Origin: Acheta domesticus | Lineage: Eukaryota; Arthropoda; Insecta; Orthoptera; Gryllidae | Length of the DNA stretch: 64,000 nucleotides | Direction: 5' to 3' | NCBI GenBank assembly: GCA_031308135.1 | Contig: JAHLJT010004567.1 | Span: forward strand, 136,600,991 to 136,664,990 | In this document: in pieces, positions 43,148-55,934 of the stretch | How positions within the stretch are numbered: the stretch's first letter is position 1 | Layout: every line of letters begins with the position of its first letter | Translations under genes and position numbers: made by a program | The notes under the pieces: model-generated | Databases searched by the model: none | What the model was told of the DNA's origin: nothing | The model's input: the letters and a program-made list of their open reading frames with translations, nothing else

Positions 43148-43590
43148 TTTCTGTACATATACGTATATACGGAGTAATATACGTAGTATAGGGGAAGTTA
43201 TACAATGCTGCGTACAAAATGACGAATTTTCGGCAGAAAAAAAATCACTGTCGGGCCTTAAAAAGTGGATAAATCCTCATGCTAAATTAAGAGAAAAAAA
43301 TAACAACCAACACTAACACGTGATAGAGCCAGAATCCCTGTTTTGTGGGTCCTTGATACTGAAAAACTAATTGAATGCAAAACGTTCGTCCGTTTGTCTG
43401 TCCGTCCGTCTGTGAACACTACTAGTCCCTAAACCATGCGTAAGATTTTTTTCCAAATTGAAGAAACCCCTATCCATCAGGCTCGAGTCGAAACTTTGAG
43501 ATTTTGAAAAACATTCTTTAAAATTTGGAGGTACATTACATGAAGCCCCCGGACATTTTCAAAATTTTCTTAAAAACGACTCCAATTTTT
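43148..43590 (+). repeat. Repeat family P, copy at 43.1 kb
   Basis: Palindromic head (CATATACGTATATACGGAG ... ACGTAGTATAGGGGAAG) and ordered P landmarks through GGACATTTTC and CTTAAAAACGACTCC. Immediately followed by a GC-rich block. Confidence 0.8.
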
Positions 43591-43609
43591 TTCCCCTTTC
43601 TATTTGTAT

Positions 43610-43960
43610 CGTCTCCAGAGCCGTACAACGTGTCCTCGCCCACCACCTGTGGTCCGCCGTTGCCGCCGTCTGTGCCCCCACCCGCCCACCCGCCCGCCCC
43701 CGCCCTCCCGCCGCCCACCCGCCCACCCCCGCCCACCCACTCACCCCCGCTCGGCGTCCCACCCTCCCGCTTATCCCCGCCAGCTGGCCCATCCGCCCGC
43801 CCCCGCCCGCCTCCGCCCGCCCCCGCCCGCCCGCTTGCCCGCCCACCGGCTCGCCCGCCTTAACGGGCGGACGCGTCTGGCCACTGCAGCTCGCCCGCGA
43901 AGCTTGGCGCTGCGCTGTTGTTTCGGTAACGGCAATGCGCGCGGCGCGGCGTGGCGCGCT
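43610..43960. other. CCCGC-rich low-complexity block
   Basis: Dense (CCCGCC/CCCACC)n. Long frames on both strands are Pro/Arg or Gly-rich by-products. Confidence 0.5.
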
Positions 43961-44210
43961 CAGGCATTCGCTTGATTACTGTGCACGCTCTTTGGATGAA
44001 TTTCCTTCTTTGTCGATTATAATAGACGCAAGATTAGGGACACTAAGATTGGACGAGTCGAAATCCTGCCCTGAAACGAATTTGGAAGACAGCTACGTAA
44101 TTTGAATAACTTACCGCGTATCAGATTGTTCTGACCGGATGAATTTTACTAGTGGAACGTTTGAGTGAGTGCGGATCATTCCTGTGGCTAGAACAGAGTA
44201 AGAAGGTCAT

Positions 44211-44472
44211 TTTTACTTTCCCGTATACGTACGTATACACGGAGTGTTATACCTGGTATAGGGAAAGTTATGTAATGCTGCGCGAAAAATGGCCAATTTT
44301 CGGCGGAAAAAAATTCATTGCCGGGCCGTGATAACGAAAAGTGGATAAAACCAGTTGCTAAATTAAGAAAATTATCCCCTAACACGTGGTGTAGCCAGAA
44401 ATCCTCTTTCGTGGGCCCTTGATATCGAAAAACCAATTGAAAAGAAAACGTCCGTGTGTCCGTCCGACCGTT
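44211..44472 (+). repeat. Repeat family P, 3'-truncated copy
   Basis: Begins TTTCCCGTATACGTACG and runs to GTCCGTCCGACCG, then diverges. Confidence 0.8.
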
Positions 44473-44479
44473 TTATTTT

Positions 44480-45244
44480 TTTTGTTCTTTGAAGCACAAA
44501 GAGCAGATGAAACCAGGAAATGATCAATGACCATGAATCAGAGGAGTTTTGTTCTTCCACACGTTACATCGGTTTCTTGTTATGGGAGTACTAGCCTCTT
44601 CAAAATCATGTCGAAATGACTTTTTCTAGCCGTGCGTGTGAGTCAGGGAGAGCAGGAGTGCTGTGAAGTCGGCCTCCCGAGGCAGGTCTGGGCCTCTTCG
44701 CTGCAGGTGGTCTGTGTGTGCCTCATGAGGCGTGTCCTTGACTTCGCGAGTGTATTCTCGAGCATGTATGTCGGGCTGCATAACCTTGACGCCTGAATTC
44801 TTTAGGAGAAAATTGCAGTGAAGTGAGAATAAACGTCAGTAGCTAGAAGATTAAATTTTCTTAATAGACTTTTTCTAATAAATATCTACAGTGATTTTAG
44901 TAGTAAATTTGAGATTAGATCCATAAACAATATTTCCAAAAATATTTTTCTGCCTTCTCTTAGCAAAATATAAGATTTCGTACGGTATTTATTAATGGAT
45001 TTCGATTGTTTTTCACCTTTTTTCATTCTTATATTCGTCATTCTTATGCTCTTTCTTAAACTTATCTTTTGCTGAAGCTGGCAATACTATTTTGCTACAC
45101 TGATTTAACGAAAATTCATAAATGGGATAACCACGTCCTTGTCCATTTCTATGTTTTTGAAATAATGTAGTTTATTTCAGTGGGTGACCTTTTTGATATT
45201 TCCTATGAATAACTGCTGAGTTTAATTTAGAGCCTGCGTTGCCG
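44480..45244. other. Spacer, no gene recognised
   Basis: No open frame above 65 codons and no recognisable repeats. Confidence 0.3.
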
Positions 45245-45735
45245 CTTTCTCTACAGTGATTCTCACCGGCAGGTCGTAGGGATCGATTCCCGAGGGGGGG
45301 GCGGATTTTAAACATCTGCTAGGTCGAATTCAGCCGCTGTCCGGAGGAGAATTCTAGCAGCAGGATCTGATAGGTAGTGTTCCGTGGTTTCTTCAGTCAA
45401 CACCATGCGAATGCCGGAGCAGTACCCTAATAAACGGGCCACGGACGGCGCGCGATCTTTCCTCTCTGTTCCTTGTTCTATCGTCTTTCGTTACTTTCAC
45501 ACACGTACACGTCACTACTACAAACTACACTACTACTCACTACTTCACACTACACTACCACACACGTCGGGAAACTAGTCAGGAGCCTAGAGCTTCTCCC
45601 GGCTTGGGCGGTGTCCCTCTGGGAAAGGTACCCGGGGCGGGGGAATTCCCCGCGAGCCGGAGTTTGGATCTCACCATCCAGTGGGGAAGATCCCCGCTAC
45701 CTCCACGCATATAAAAATCATTTGCTACACCGACT
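45245..45735 (+). mobile_element. Long SINE, copy F
   Basis: Head B box GGGATCGATTCCCG (45280-45293). Conserved body with GCGAATGCCGGAGCAGTACC and CGGGCCACGGACGGCGCG, an expanded ACTACT/ACTACAC tract, and GTCGGGAAACTAGTCAGGAG. The AATC tail is missing. Confidence 0.8.
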
Positions 45736-46344
45736 GGAATAATGAGCATAGCAGTCGAGATGTCCGGAAATATCAATAAACATCCTATGAATAGGAGATT
45801 AGAATACATTTCAAAAAGTGTGTTCATTTACACTTTCCTCTCATTTGCAAGCCATTCTGCAGAGTTTGTAATTATTATTTTACCATATAATTGTAACACT
45901 TGCAGCGTAAAACATTAAGTTTATGTAGGACGTATTACCTCCCGTCAATTACAGAACGAAATCGACAAATAACTAACGAATTCACTACTACACACTACAT
46001 TACTACTCGTAAGCAAACTTTATAGTAAGATAAATGTTCTGTAACCAATAGCGCTGCTGCCAGAAGGGAATGGCAATAACCACTACTGCTGACTTTTTTG
46101 TTTCGTTTGTGATATCGAAATGCTCTTTTCGATATTCGTTAGGTGTCACAAAATGGAAGTACGTTATGTATTCGATGTTGCACATCACAGCTGCGGATGG
46201 ACGAGTAGTTGCAGGCACGTGTGCCCCATTCCTGATCGCCTATCATTGGCGGAGAAGGATCACGCCTGAATCAAACGACTGGCGGCTAGTGACAAGCGAC
46301 TCACGATCTGCAACATACCAACTGGTGTTCCTCAGTGCATGTAA

Positions 46345-46738
46345 TTAAAAAATTTGGAGCCGTCTTAGAAAGTTTGAAAATATCCGGGGGCTTCATATAA
46401 AGTACCCCCAAATTTTGAAGAAAGTTTTTCAAAATCTCAAAGCTTCGACTAGAGCCAGATGGACAGGGAATCTTCAATTTGGAAAAAATCCTACGAGTGG
46501 TTTAGGCTCTAGTGGTGTTCACAGACGGACAGACGAACGTTTTGCTTTCAAGTGGTTTTTCGGTATCAAGGACCCACAAAACAGGTATTCTGGCTACACC
46601 ACGTGTTAGGGGATTTTTTCCTTAATTTAACAACTGTTTTTATCCTCGTTTTCGTTATCAGCACCCGGCAAAGAATTTATTTCGCCGTTTTTTCGCGCAG
46701 CATTACATACCTTTCCCTATACTACGTATATTAAGTAA
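46345..46738 (-). repeat. Repeat family P, inverted copy
   Basis: The reverse complement gives the P head at 46700-46738 and the ordered body to GGAGCCGTCTTAG at 46355. Confidence 0.8.
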
Positions 46739-46844
46739 AAAAAACAACTATGTTTTGTAAACTACCGCATCAAAAGTGTAGGAAACCGATCTAGTGCTTT
46801 ATCGAGCACACCTTACATCCCACTCATGGAAAGTCAAGCTCCGC

Positions 46845-47287
46845 CTTTCTATCAGTCACTGTCTGGAGGAGAATTCTAGCGGCTGGCTGCTCTGACCGGT
46901 TGTTTTCCGTGGTTTCTCCAATCAACACCAGGCGAATGCCGGAGCAGTACCGTAATAAACGGGCGAAGGACCGTGCGCGATCTTTCCTTCCTCTTCCTTG
47001 TCCTATTCTCACCCCTTTTACACACCCTTACACTAACATGCACGACACTACCACACATGCCGGGAGACTGGAGGGGAGCTTAGAGCTTGTCTTGGCTGGG
47101 GTGGTGCCCCGCTGGTGGGAGATATCTGGTTGAAGGGAAAACCTCGCTAGTCAACGGTAGGTCGCGCCGGATCTCGCGATTCAGTGGGAAAAAGATCACC
47201 GCCACCTCACTAGAGAAAAACACGCACTACGGGACTAATGACCTAAGTAGTTGACGTGCCCGGAATCACGAACAGTCAATCAATCAT
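46845..47287 (+). mobile_element. Long SINE, copy G (5' truncated)
   Basis: Starts within the body (CACTGTCTGGAGGAG) and runs to the full 3' end, with the tail CAGTCAATCAATCATTC. Confidence 0.8.
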
Positions 47288-47289
47288 TC

Positions 47290-48590
47290 AATTCGCATTT
47301 CTAGTATATCTTAAACGTTTCAAAGAAATATTTGGAGCGTTAGGAGTTACTAAATCACACTTTTGGTGCGGTCATGACTGGTAAGGATAATCGTTTAGCA
47401 AAATTTCGCATCGGATATATGAAACGTTTGTTTCTCTTTACAATACGCTTCCCACCCTACACGTCCTCAGTTCGGTCGTTCTATTTCCTTGTAAGTTCAC
47501 CGTGCTGTCATCGTAAATTCAACACGCAGCGAACAGTCTGTAGCGTTAATGACGAGCCACGAATGATCGTCAGGGGCACATACCTCATGAGACATTGCAC
47601 GAGCTGCAAGGAGATGAGTCAGCCGCCGTCGTCGTCTTTCGAGGCCGCTCCTCTCAGCGCGTGTAAGGCGAGTTTGCACAAATGTTTGCGCGCGTATTAC
47701 TGTCTGCAACTTCACAATTTCGTGTCAAAAGTAACAACATGAAAGCTCACATGTCGCAGGCGGCTTTTCTTAATCTTTTGTAAGATAAATCAACACAGAA
47801 ACGCCGCGAGATGGCAGCAACGGCACAACGCATCTGCCCCCATTGTACGACCCATTCAAGGAGAATAATACCCCTTCCTCCCGACGCTCGAAAGAGAGCG
47901 TACTACTGGAGGAAAAGTGTATACGTATAACTCGACCAATTTGTGAGTGTTCAAGACTGTGAGGGGATCTACAAAAGTTGTAAAATTGATGTTCATGTGC
48001 TTGAATATTTGCATACTGAGTGAGATACAGCTTATAATTCCTGCTCATCATTCGTCTTTAAAATCAAAGAACTCGCTTTTTTTATTTTAAAGAAAATAAG
48101 TTTAATGTGTATTAATCTATCTTGGTGTGGGTTTGGACTTTTTTAATTAAAACTCTGAAACTGAAATATTCTGCCATTATCAGCTGTGACAAGTTTATTC
48201 TTTGCAGTCTGTGACCGAAGTGCTCTGCATACCAATTGGCGCCTACGCTAAAATGAAGTGCCATACTTTTGAGTTGAGTTTAGAAGCTTCAGTTGGGCAT
48301 TGATTACGCTAAGTCGAGAAAGTCAGCTATAGGAAAGTTATAAACGACCATTGCCTAAAAGCAATAGCTATACAATCTTTCTTTACACCACGTTCATCTG
48401 AAGCTAGAAAAGCTTCCCAAAATATAGATTAAAGGTGATGACCAATGAGTTCGTAGTTACGAGTGGATATTTTCCTTTTTTCTCCGACAGATTTCAGGAG
48501 GATGAAAACCTTCAACTACGGGTGTGTTGATACTCGATACGGTGCCCTCTTCTTTAGATTTTCGGGCTGGCCCACATCCATGATTGAATT
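47290..48590. other. Spacer; one unassigned 122-codon frame
   Basis: A + strand frame at 47374-47742 is open for 122 codons, Cys-rich in its middle, with no domain I recognise. The minus strand is also open across 47497-47715, so it may be chance in a GC-moderate patch. Confidence 0.25.
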
Positions 48591-48879
48591 GAATTGATGC
48601 CTAATTTTACGTGGCGAGACTCAGGCCATCAGGCCTGCTCTTCCGTCTGACCAGGCAAATTTTGCTACGCTCCTTCCACCAACTAGCGGAAAGAAGGTAT
48701 TACTTGGGCGACGAAATAGGCAATTTTAATTTAGCTCAGAAGCTTCATTTAGGCTTGAGGACGCCGCATGGTAGAAAAATGGCAACGCCTGGAGGAAATT
48801 CAAGAATCCAGAAAATTAAAGAATTGCAGCCGATGAACTTAAATACTGGGTGCATTGACGAATGTAGTTGCAAATCCGC

Positions 48880-49200
48880 AGTTGAAGCGTCGTAGTGTAG
48901 GTTCGAGTTCCCGGAACTGTATATTCTAGACCCAATAAATGTTTCGACACCATATAAGTAGTTGGATCGGTCGCCGCCAATGCACCAAAATAATTTTACA
49001 GACTGACTAATTTGATCGCTTGTTTTGGTGGTTTCTTTCAGACAACTCCTGTCGGATGCTGGAGCAGTCTCTTCAAAATGGGCGACGGGTCAGAAATAGA
49101 CTTTCCTACCACGCTCTACGTCCACTCTCTGGTCGATACGCTGATTTCCAGCTACATGATATCGATCCGTGATTCCCAGACATTTTTCTTGCATCAATCC
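48880..49200 (+). mobile_element. Diverged relative of the long SINE
   Basis: B box GGTTCGAGTTCCCG (48901), then TTTCGACAC, a GTTTCTTTCAGACAACTCC stretch and GGATGCTGGAGCAGT, in the same order as the main family but with low identity and a different 3' part. Possibly a sister subfamily sharing head and core. Confidence 0.5.
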
Positions 49201-49756
49201 TGTTAAAAGAATTGCTTGCTTCATCATCCCTCGTGATTTTTCTAAAATATACAGCATTCATAATCATAACACAAATAAATTACTTAAAGATAAGAATTCC
49301 GTAAACTAATATTTTCGTTAATACTGTGTCTCAAATTACGACTCAAATATATCGACCTCCAATAATCCGAGATGCTTCCGCTTCTGAATAGCTGAGTTTC
49401 TAATCTTCTTCAAAAACCAACGTTGATTACAAAATGTGAGTATTGTTGGAGACCTGGGTATAGCTTTTCGGCAGTGAATATGGTGGAGATTTTTTTTTCG
49501 AGCGATAGAGTAACGTTGTCAATACATTGCTATAACTTCTTGAGTTTTCTAAACGTTCTAATGATGAACTGTGATTGAAAAGGAAATAATTTGTAATTTA
49601 TTATTAGTTGCATAAACAATCAGAAAAAATAATTATCAATTGCATAAATTTTTTTGTCATCTGTGGTGTCTTGATGTTAATTTTACCGATCAATCGTCGG
49701 TTTATATTATACTATGACCCCCAATTGACCTGTTAATCATCATTGACCCTCTTTAA

Positions 49757-50337
49757 CCCTCGTACCATATCTGCAATTTACAATCAAGTACTATAAATGG
49801 GGTCTTTTTGGACCCCAAGCTTTCCTGACAATTGGAAATGATAAACACGAATGTGTATGGCAATATACTGTGTGTAAATAATTGCACATAAATATACATT
49901 TAATATGTTATTTTCAATAACACAGTAAATATAACTTACTTATATTAAATATTTCATGTAAACAATAACTTCTACCGTACGCAATCTCCATTGTTGATAC
50001 ATAATGATTCAGAAACATTTATAATAGTTTACGAAAGTTATTTCGAGATAAATCAAATATTGACTGTAACAGACACATTATTTGAAGTTCATGTAAAGGT
50101 ATTTCAAATGAGAATAGGAAAAAAAGGCTATACCTTAGGTCAAACCAGGTCCTGTAACGACAAAAAATTAATAACTCTCTAATAAAATTGGGAAAAATAT
50201 GTGAAAATAGTTTGGTATGTGCTTAATCAGTGCACGAAGGCATATCTAGATGACTAAAATTATTCTGTACATTTTCAGGAAAATATTAAAAATTAATGAT
50301 GATGGGGTCCAAAAAGACCCCAGATATGGTACGAGGG
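49757..50337. mobile_element. piggyBac-type MITE, 581 bp
   Basis: The ends read CCCTCGTACCATATCTG, 17 of 17 in inverted orientation, flanked by TTAA on both sides (49753-49756 and 50338-50341). TTAA duplication and CCC termini are diagnostic of piggyBac. Near each end lies a hairpin, GGGGTC-TTTTTG-GACCCC or its complement. No transposase is encoded. Confidence 0.9.
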
Positions 50338-50344
50338 TTAAGGC

Positions 50345-52700
50345 TCCCATCCCGATGTGAGCGGTCTCCGGTTGCACTGCGAATGCGTGGAAGTCAAACC
50401 TAGGCTCGGACAGTGCTGCAACTCCATGGGAGGAAGAATAAAGTGACGCAAGGGCTGGTCCAGCCGATCATTCTGAAGGGGGCCGTCATAGATTTTTGTT
50501 AAATAATAAAAATTTGTTATTATATTGCACGTTATTTTTGTAGTGTATTGAAATGTACCAACAATGTCTCGTCGTAAACTATTACGAGATCATTGACATC
50601 ATTCACCTTAGGACGGTTATAATCGTGACCCGTTCCGAATTTATAGTAAAATTTTGGGCGCCAGGAACAGGTTACGTTAATTAAAACCAATGCTTCCACA
50701 GCTAATTTTAACAAATGGATAAATGTCCGGCTAGCTGGGTCAATGGGTCCCGTTATGCATAATCGCTATCGCCTAGATAGCCGATTACTTGATCTGCCAA
50801 CTATACAGTATGGCGAGGAATCTGAAAGGGAATAATTATCTATCTCTAACTACTTAACAATTGTGATTGACTAAATGAAAATCTTTTCACTTCCAAAAGA
50901 GAAATTTAACAATTTATTTACTTCTATTGACAATTGTTTTGTCTTTAGGTCATGACCTCGTTTTAAAATAATACCTTTGTACTGCAGTACTGATCAAACG
51001 TCTTGATCTACGACGCCCCGCAGTATCTTCCCACTTGAATGCTGATGATCCCAAGTCCAGCTTCTTTCTTCTGATCTTGCGGCACTGCCGACGAATCCAG
51101 CCCTCACTACCTAGAATATCTATTGGTTCTTACCTAGTCCTCCCCAACTAGTGGTAAAACATTAAAGTCCAACACCGCAATATAAAAGAAACTTTCAAAG
51201 TCCTCATCGAATTTACCTCTGCCCATCAACTTTCAGAGTCCGAAAAACTATTGAGTCTTACGTCAAAACTTATAAGTCCCACTCCCCTGATGTTAATCTC
51301 GCGAGCGATCTGTACTACTCGACGACCTCTATCAGAATGTCCTTTTTCCACCGTTTTTCCGCCCTCAACACTTCGGTATCCGTCCTTCGTTCCTCTTTTT
51401 TTAAAACAAAACGACAAAATTCGACAGTCTATTCTCTCTTAGCCAATCCATTCATCTCTTATCAAACCGAGTAGCCACGCGCTCGATAGTCATTCCTTTT
51501 CAGACCAATCCCACATTATTTTATATGTCTTTCTAGCCAGCGCCCCACCTATTCAAGGCCTGAATGTAGTTTATTGACCTTGCCAACCACTACGCCGGCG
51601 TTGCTAAGGCTGTATATTGCCATTTGCAGACCCTTTTACCCAACCCATTTACAACCAATGTTATTGACAAAATATTATATATTTTGGTATATCACAGTAT
51701 ATATGATAGTAAACAATATTACTTTTTAATAATTACATAATTCTAACCAAAATAAATATTTAAATAATTTTGCCAAATAAAAGAAGATAACGAACGAAAA
51801 ATCTAGGCTTTTTGGGAGAGGCCATGACTCTCATGCCCGCCCCTCCCCTGGATCCACCACTGAGGAGACGACGACGACGACGACGAAGAAGAAGAAGCCA
51901 GGGCTCGTGATGCGCTGGGGGAGCGGTCGCAGGCGTTGGGCAAGGCGTTGCACCTCCTCCGGCGCGTCTGCGCGGCAGCATTTGCACACACAGGGACGGT
52001 GGCACAAGACGCTCAGCGCGCCTATTATGCGTCGGAGCAGAAAAGAAAAGCTAATGGAGGAACGGGGAGGGGAAGCAGGAAAAAGTACGTGATGTGTTAC
52101 GAAAGTGAAGACACAAGAGAAGAAAGAGTGACGGAGACGGTTAGTTTTAACCAGACAAATAGCAGCACATTTATCCTCGCAGAATAACATGTGACTACAT
52201 CAAAAATTACAGCTGAAGATTGACGAATGCGACTTTCCTGATTCCACTCATAAATGTGGGGGATTTTTAATTAAATATTTGCGATTTACCTTCAGTATTT
52301 ATCCAACTTTTGTACATCCGTTAAGAGATTTTCACGACTTGAACATTTACAGAAACGGGACATCTACAGAAATAATACACATTTTTATTTAGTTCGGAGC
52401 TAGCAACGAAAGTAATTTATCAGAAATATTGAGGTATGTGCAATTTGATTCTGTTTAATTGTGCAATTTGATTGCCGAAGATTAGCTGTTGAACGAATCC
52501 GTTCCTTATGTTTTCATACGCTTTGGTCCGTGGAGGCCAGAGAGCTAGTCCTCCTAGCAGACCCGCAGGGAAGACAGCGCATAAGAATTTCATCAGCCGA
52601 AAAATTGCCTGCTCTCCGCCGAGAACAATCGCGCGTCCTTGGGCGTTGAGGGCCCGAGGTTTGGACGCCCGGCGCGGCGCGGCGCCGCGACGCCTGGCAG
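50345..52700. other. Spacer; CpG-rich patch and triplet run
   Basis: No gene recognised. 51868-51896 is a (GAC)n/(GAA)n triplet run within a GC-rich patch (51830-52020). 52610-52700 is CpG-rich and continues past 53208. Confidence 0.35.
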
Positions 52701-53207
52701 TAGTGATGCCAAATTCTACCAAAATATTGATACATCGATGTTACAACACATAGCTAAAGGGCTTTAGATGTCGATGAAAACATCAACAAAAACATCGTTG
52801 TTTACAACATCGATGTTTTAAATATAGACTAATAAACAGCTATTTTCCTATCCATTTTTCATTACCGTACGCAAATGGGATATATTTTACTGTTTGGTTA
52901 GCAGCATGTTAGTAGTAGGCTACAATGCTAATGAAAATTATTATTGAATGTAAAGAAGAAAATGAAAAGTAAAGAACATGGTGTTTCGCTTTTTTACCAT
53001 CTTAATCTTTTAATCAGTATTCTACATATACCATAAAAATACCGTAGAAACAACATAAACATTCTTTAAAAAGCAATGCAGCAATAATAAACTCAAACAT
53101 CGATGTTTTACCACAAATATCGATGTGAAGAAAACATTGAATTGAAATATGGATGTTGATATATCGATGTTTCTAGTGGAAAACATCGATGTTTTTTGCC
53201 ATCCCTA
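52701..53207. mobile_element. hAT-like element rich in ACATCGATGT motifs, ~507 bp
   Basis: The left end TAGTGATGCCAAA pairs with the right end (inverted TAGGGATGGCAAA). ACATCGATGT or one-mismatch variants occur at about eight places clustered at both ends (52733-52820 and 53098-53195). The element splits a CpG-rich block. The flanks do not form a clear 8-bp duplication, so the exact borders are uncertain. Confidence 0.6.
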
Positions 53208-53472
53208 CCGGCTCGTCTCCGCTCTGCCCGCCGCACAGCGCCGGGGGCGGAGACGGAGGCGGAGGCGGCGGCGGTAAAGGTGGAGGCGGAGTCGGAGGTG
53301 GAGGCGGCGGCGGCGGCGGCGTAGGCCTAGGCGGAGACGAAGGCGGAGGCGGCGGAGACGGAGGCGGAGGTGGCGGTGTAGGCGGAGGCGGTGGTGGCGG
53401 CGGAGGCGGAGGCGGAGGCGTAGGCGGCGGCTGCGGCGGCGGCGGAGGCGGAGACGGAGGTGGCGACGGCGG

Positions 53473-53503
<31 letters not shown>

Positions 53504-53660
53504 GACGGAGAGGGAAAATGAGTCACCTGCGGTGATCTCACCTGGCGCACGTACGCAGCGCGGGCCCGCGGCGGGCACCGTTAGCCCCTCGGCGACTGCC
53601 ACGGCGCGGCGGGCGCCACATAGCTGCGAGCGGGCGCTAGGAGCGTCTCCGAAGTATTCA
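53208..53660. repeat. (GGCGGA)n-rich CpG block
   Basis: 53235-53515 is an imperfect GGC/GGA triplet-hexamer array. Both strands are open in several frames and would encode poly-Gly or poly-Pro. 53520-53660 is CpG-rich unique sequence. It may be a CpG island, but no exon is identified. Confidence 0.6.
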
Positions 53661-53727
53661 GCTCCTCACAAAGACATTATTGAAGCTGTGAAATCTAAAT
53701 CACGAGTATATTTCAAACATGAAGGAC

Positions 53728-55932
53728 TAGCGTACCCGTGCGAGAACTCTTGCATGCTATATCTCACCCTCTTCCCTATTTTTCCATTTCCAAATTAAGG
53801 CTGTATTATATATTTTTCTTCAAAACCCTCTTATCATCCGTCATTTGTTGTATATGTCACTTTGTAATAGATAAAACGTAATACACCATTCGCAATACAA
53901 ACTATTATTGAACTTTATTATCGAGCAATGAGGTACATCCGTATAATTCAATCGCATAGAATATCAAGGAATTAGTAATTTCACATGCAGTTGCAGATTC
54001 TACAGGCTCTAAACAGGTTGGGTAGAATCGAGAAGAGTCGAACCAGCAAAAATGCGCAAGAAGATCACATTTTTTAGATTACAGTGTGAGAAACGTTTCT
54101 TTGAGGCCCTTAGCCTCAAAAATTTACTTTTTAAAATCCCAGAACGCTTTGTGATGTATGACTATAAATGTACAAAAAAAAATTCAAATTTTAACATGCA
54201 GAGCTTTGTAAAGATCCAAAAGGTCTCATTTGCAGATTACGACCTGAGGAATATAACCATAGTTTACGGGCCTCAAGTGCACCTTCGCTGAGTTATGCGC
54301 GATCGAAGTTTTAGGAGAGCGATGGATGCGTTGCGGGTTGCTTGGCGACGCCAGCCCTTGCATATGAAATTATCGAAATTTTGAATTGGATGTCTTACGA
54401 AAAGAGAAATTGTGGAAACAAAATATATAAAACTCTGTAAGTAGCTTTATAGAGATTTCAGTTTGTTTTGCCATTGGAGTAAGTTACTTTACATTATTTC
54501 GCACAAAAGGTACAAACAATCGTGTATTTTTGTGTAATAATAAATTCTAGTTGGGCCGGGGTGAAGATATAAATCATTGTTTAAAGCAAAATACCTTAAT
54601 ATTGGATCCCAAGTTCGAACCATTAGCTACTGAAATGTGAATCACAGTATTACACAACCGATTTTGTCTGCGAGTAAACGTTCTAATACAACAGAGCATT
54701 GAGATTAAATTTCACAGAAAGTAAAACATTAATTTCCTCGTAAAATATTACTTTCGTGTTATTCCTCCATTTTAATTTTACAGAGACGTTGACGTTGAGT
54801 TATAGTTTGTATGTGACCATCATAACTGCTAAATTTCCAAAACATTTTATAGAAAGTTCAAAAAATAATTTTGTACAATTCTCATGACATAAGACTTCAA
54901 CATACTCAAGAAACATGACTCAGACCGTTCCTGTTCCCCAATCATTTTCACTCCAGTCCCAGATTTGTTCCCCACAAGCCCCCGAAAACTCATGTTGCTC
55001 CAAAACCCACTTGGGCCCATAAAACTCGTGTTCCCCCGGGACAAGCAAATCATGTTTTAAGGGCCTCGGACGCATCGTTTCGAAGATATACACGATTACA
55101 AAGTGTGTTGCAGTAATCTGTCGTGTAATGTGTTGCAGTAAGTTGTGATCTGCATCCTTCATTTCTTGTCATTTTCTTTTTTGGATACAGGACGTCGGAA
55201 GTAGTACCACATTTACAGAGTTTTGTGCCGATGGTTTCTCATAAATGTGAAAACCCCTCATCTATCGTCTCCTATGTTATTTCAGTAGTGTACCTTCCCT
55301 TTGCGGCTCTACACACACAACCAGTCTTTATAAATGAGGTCTCTAAAGAAAGAGAATTCACGGAGACATGAAGAATTGCAGTGTGACTTTAATAATAAGA
55401 AATATTTGTTTAAAAAAATGCGTCTAAATTCATGTAAAAGCAACACGCAACGCACGTCAGGATTTTTTAATCTATACCTTAAAATAACTCCAAAACCAAG
55501 TGTTCTAGGGCCTTAAAAACTAAATTTTTGAGGACGATTGCGTCAAAGAAACGGTCTTCGTACCGTAATCTACAGGATAAGATCTTCTTGACTATTCTTT
55601 ACATTTTTGCTGGTTCGACGCTTCTCGATTCTACCCCACCTGCTCAGAGCGTGTAGAATTTGCAACTGTATGTGAAATTACCAATTAATTGATGTTCTAT
55701 GCGATTGAATTACACGGGTGTACCTCTTTGCTCGATAATAAAGTTAAATAAGAATATTTTTTATTGACAAAGGTGTATTACATTGTTATCAATTCCAAGG
55801 TGACATATAGAATAAGTGACGGAGGATAAGAGGGTCTTGAAGAAAAATATAAATTACAAGGTTAACATGAAAGTTGAAAAATAAGGAAGAGGGTGGGATA
55901 TAGCATGAGAGAATTCTCGCATGGGTACCCTA
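53728..55932. mobile_element. 2.2-kb fold-back element
   Basis: Arms of about 500-600 bp (53728-54300 and 55380-55932) are complementary at about 75-80%, with landmarks ATTCTCGCA(T/C)GGGTAC, GAAGAGGGTG(G/A)GATATAG, TATGCGATTGAATTA(C/T)AC and TTTGCTGGTTCGAC. The ends may be flanked by TA. The central 54300-55380 has no clear transposase. A repeated ~40-bp motif lies at 54925-55060. Confidence 0.75.
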
Positions 55933-55934
55933 AT

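Noticed and set aside
53173..53550. Poly-proline or poly-glycine proteins on either strand
   Set aside because: GGC/GGA triplet array. Symmetry between strands argues against coding.
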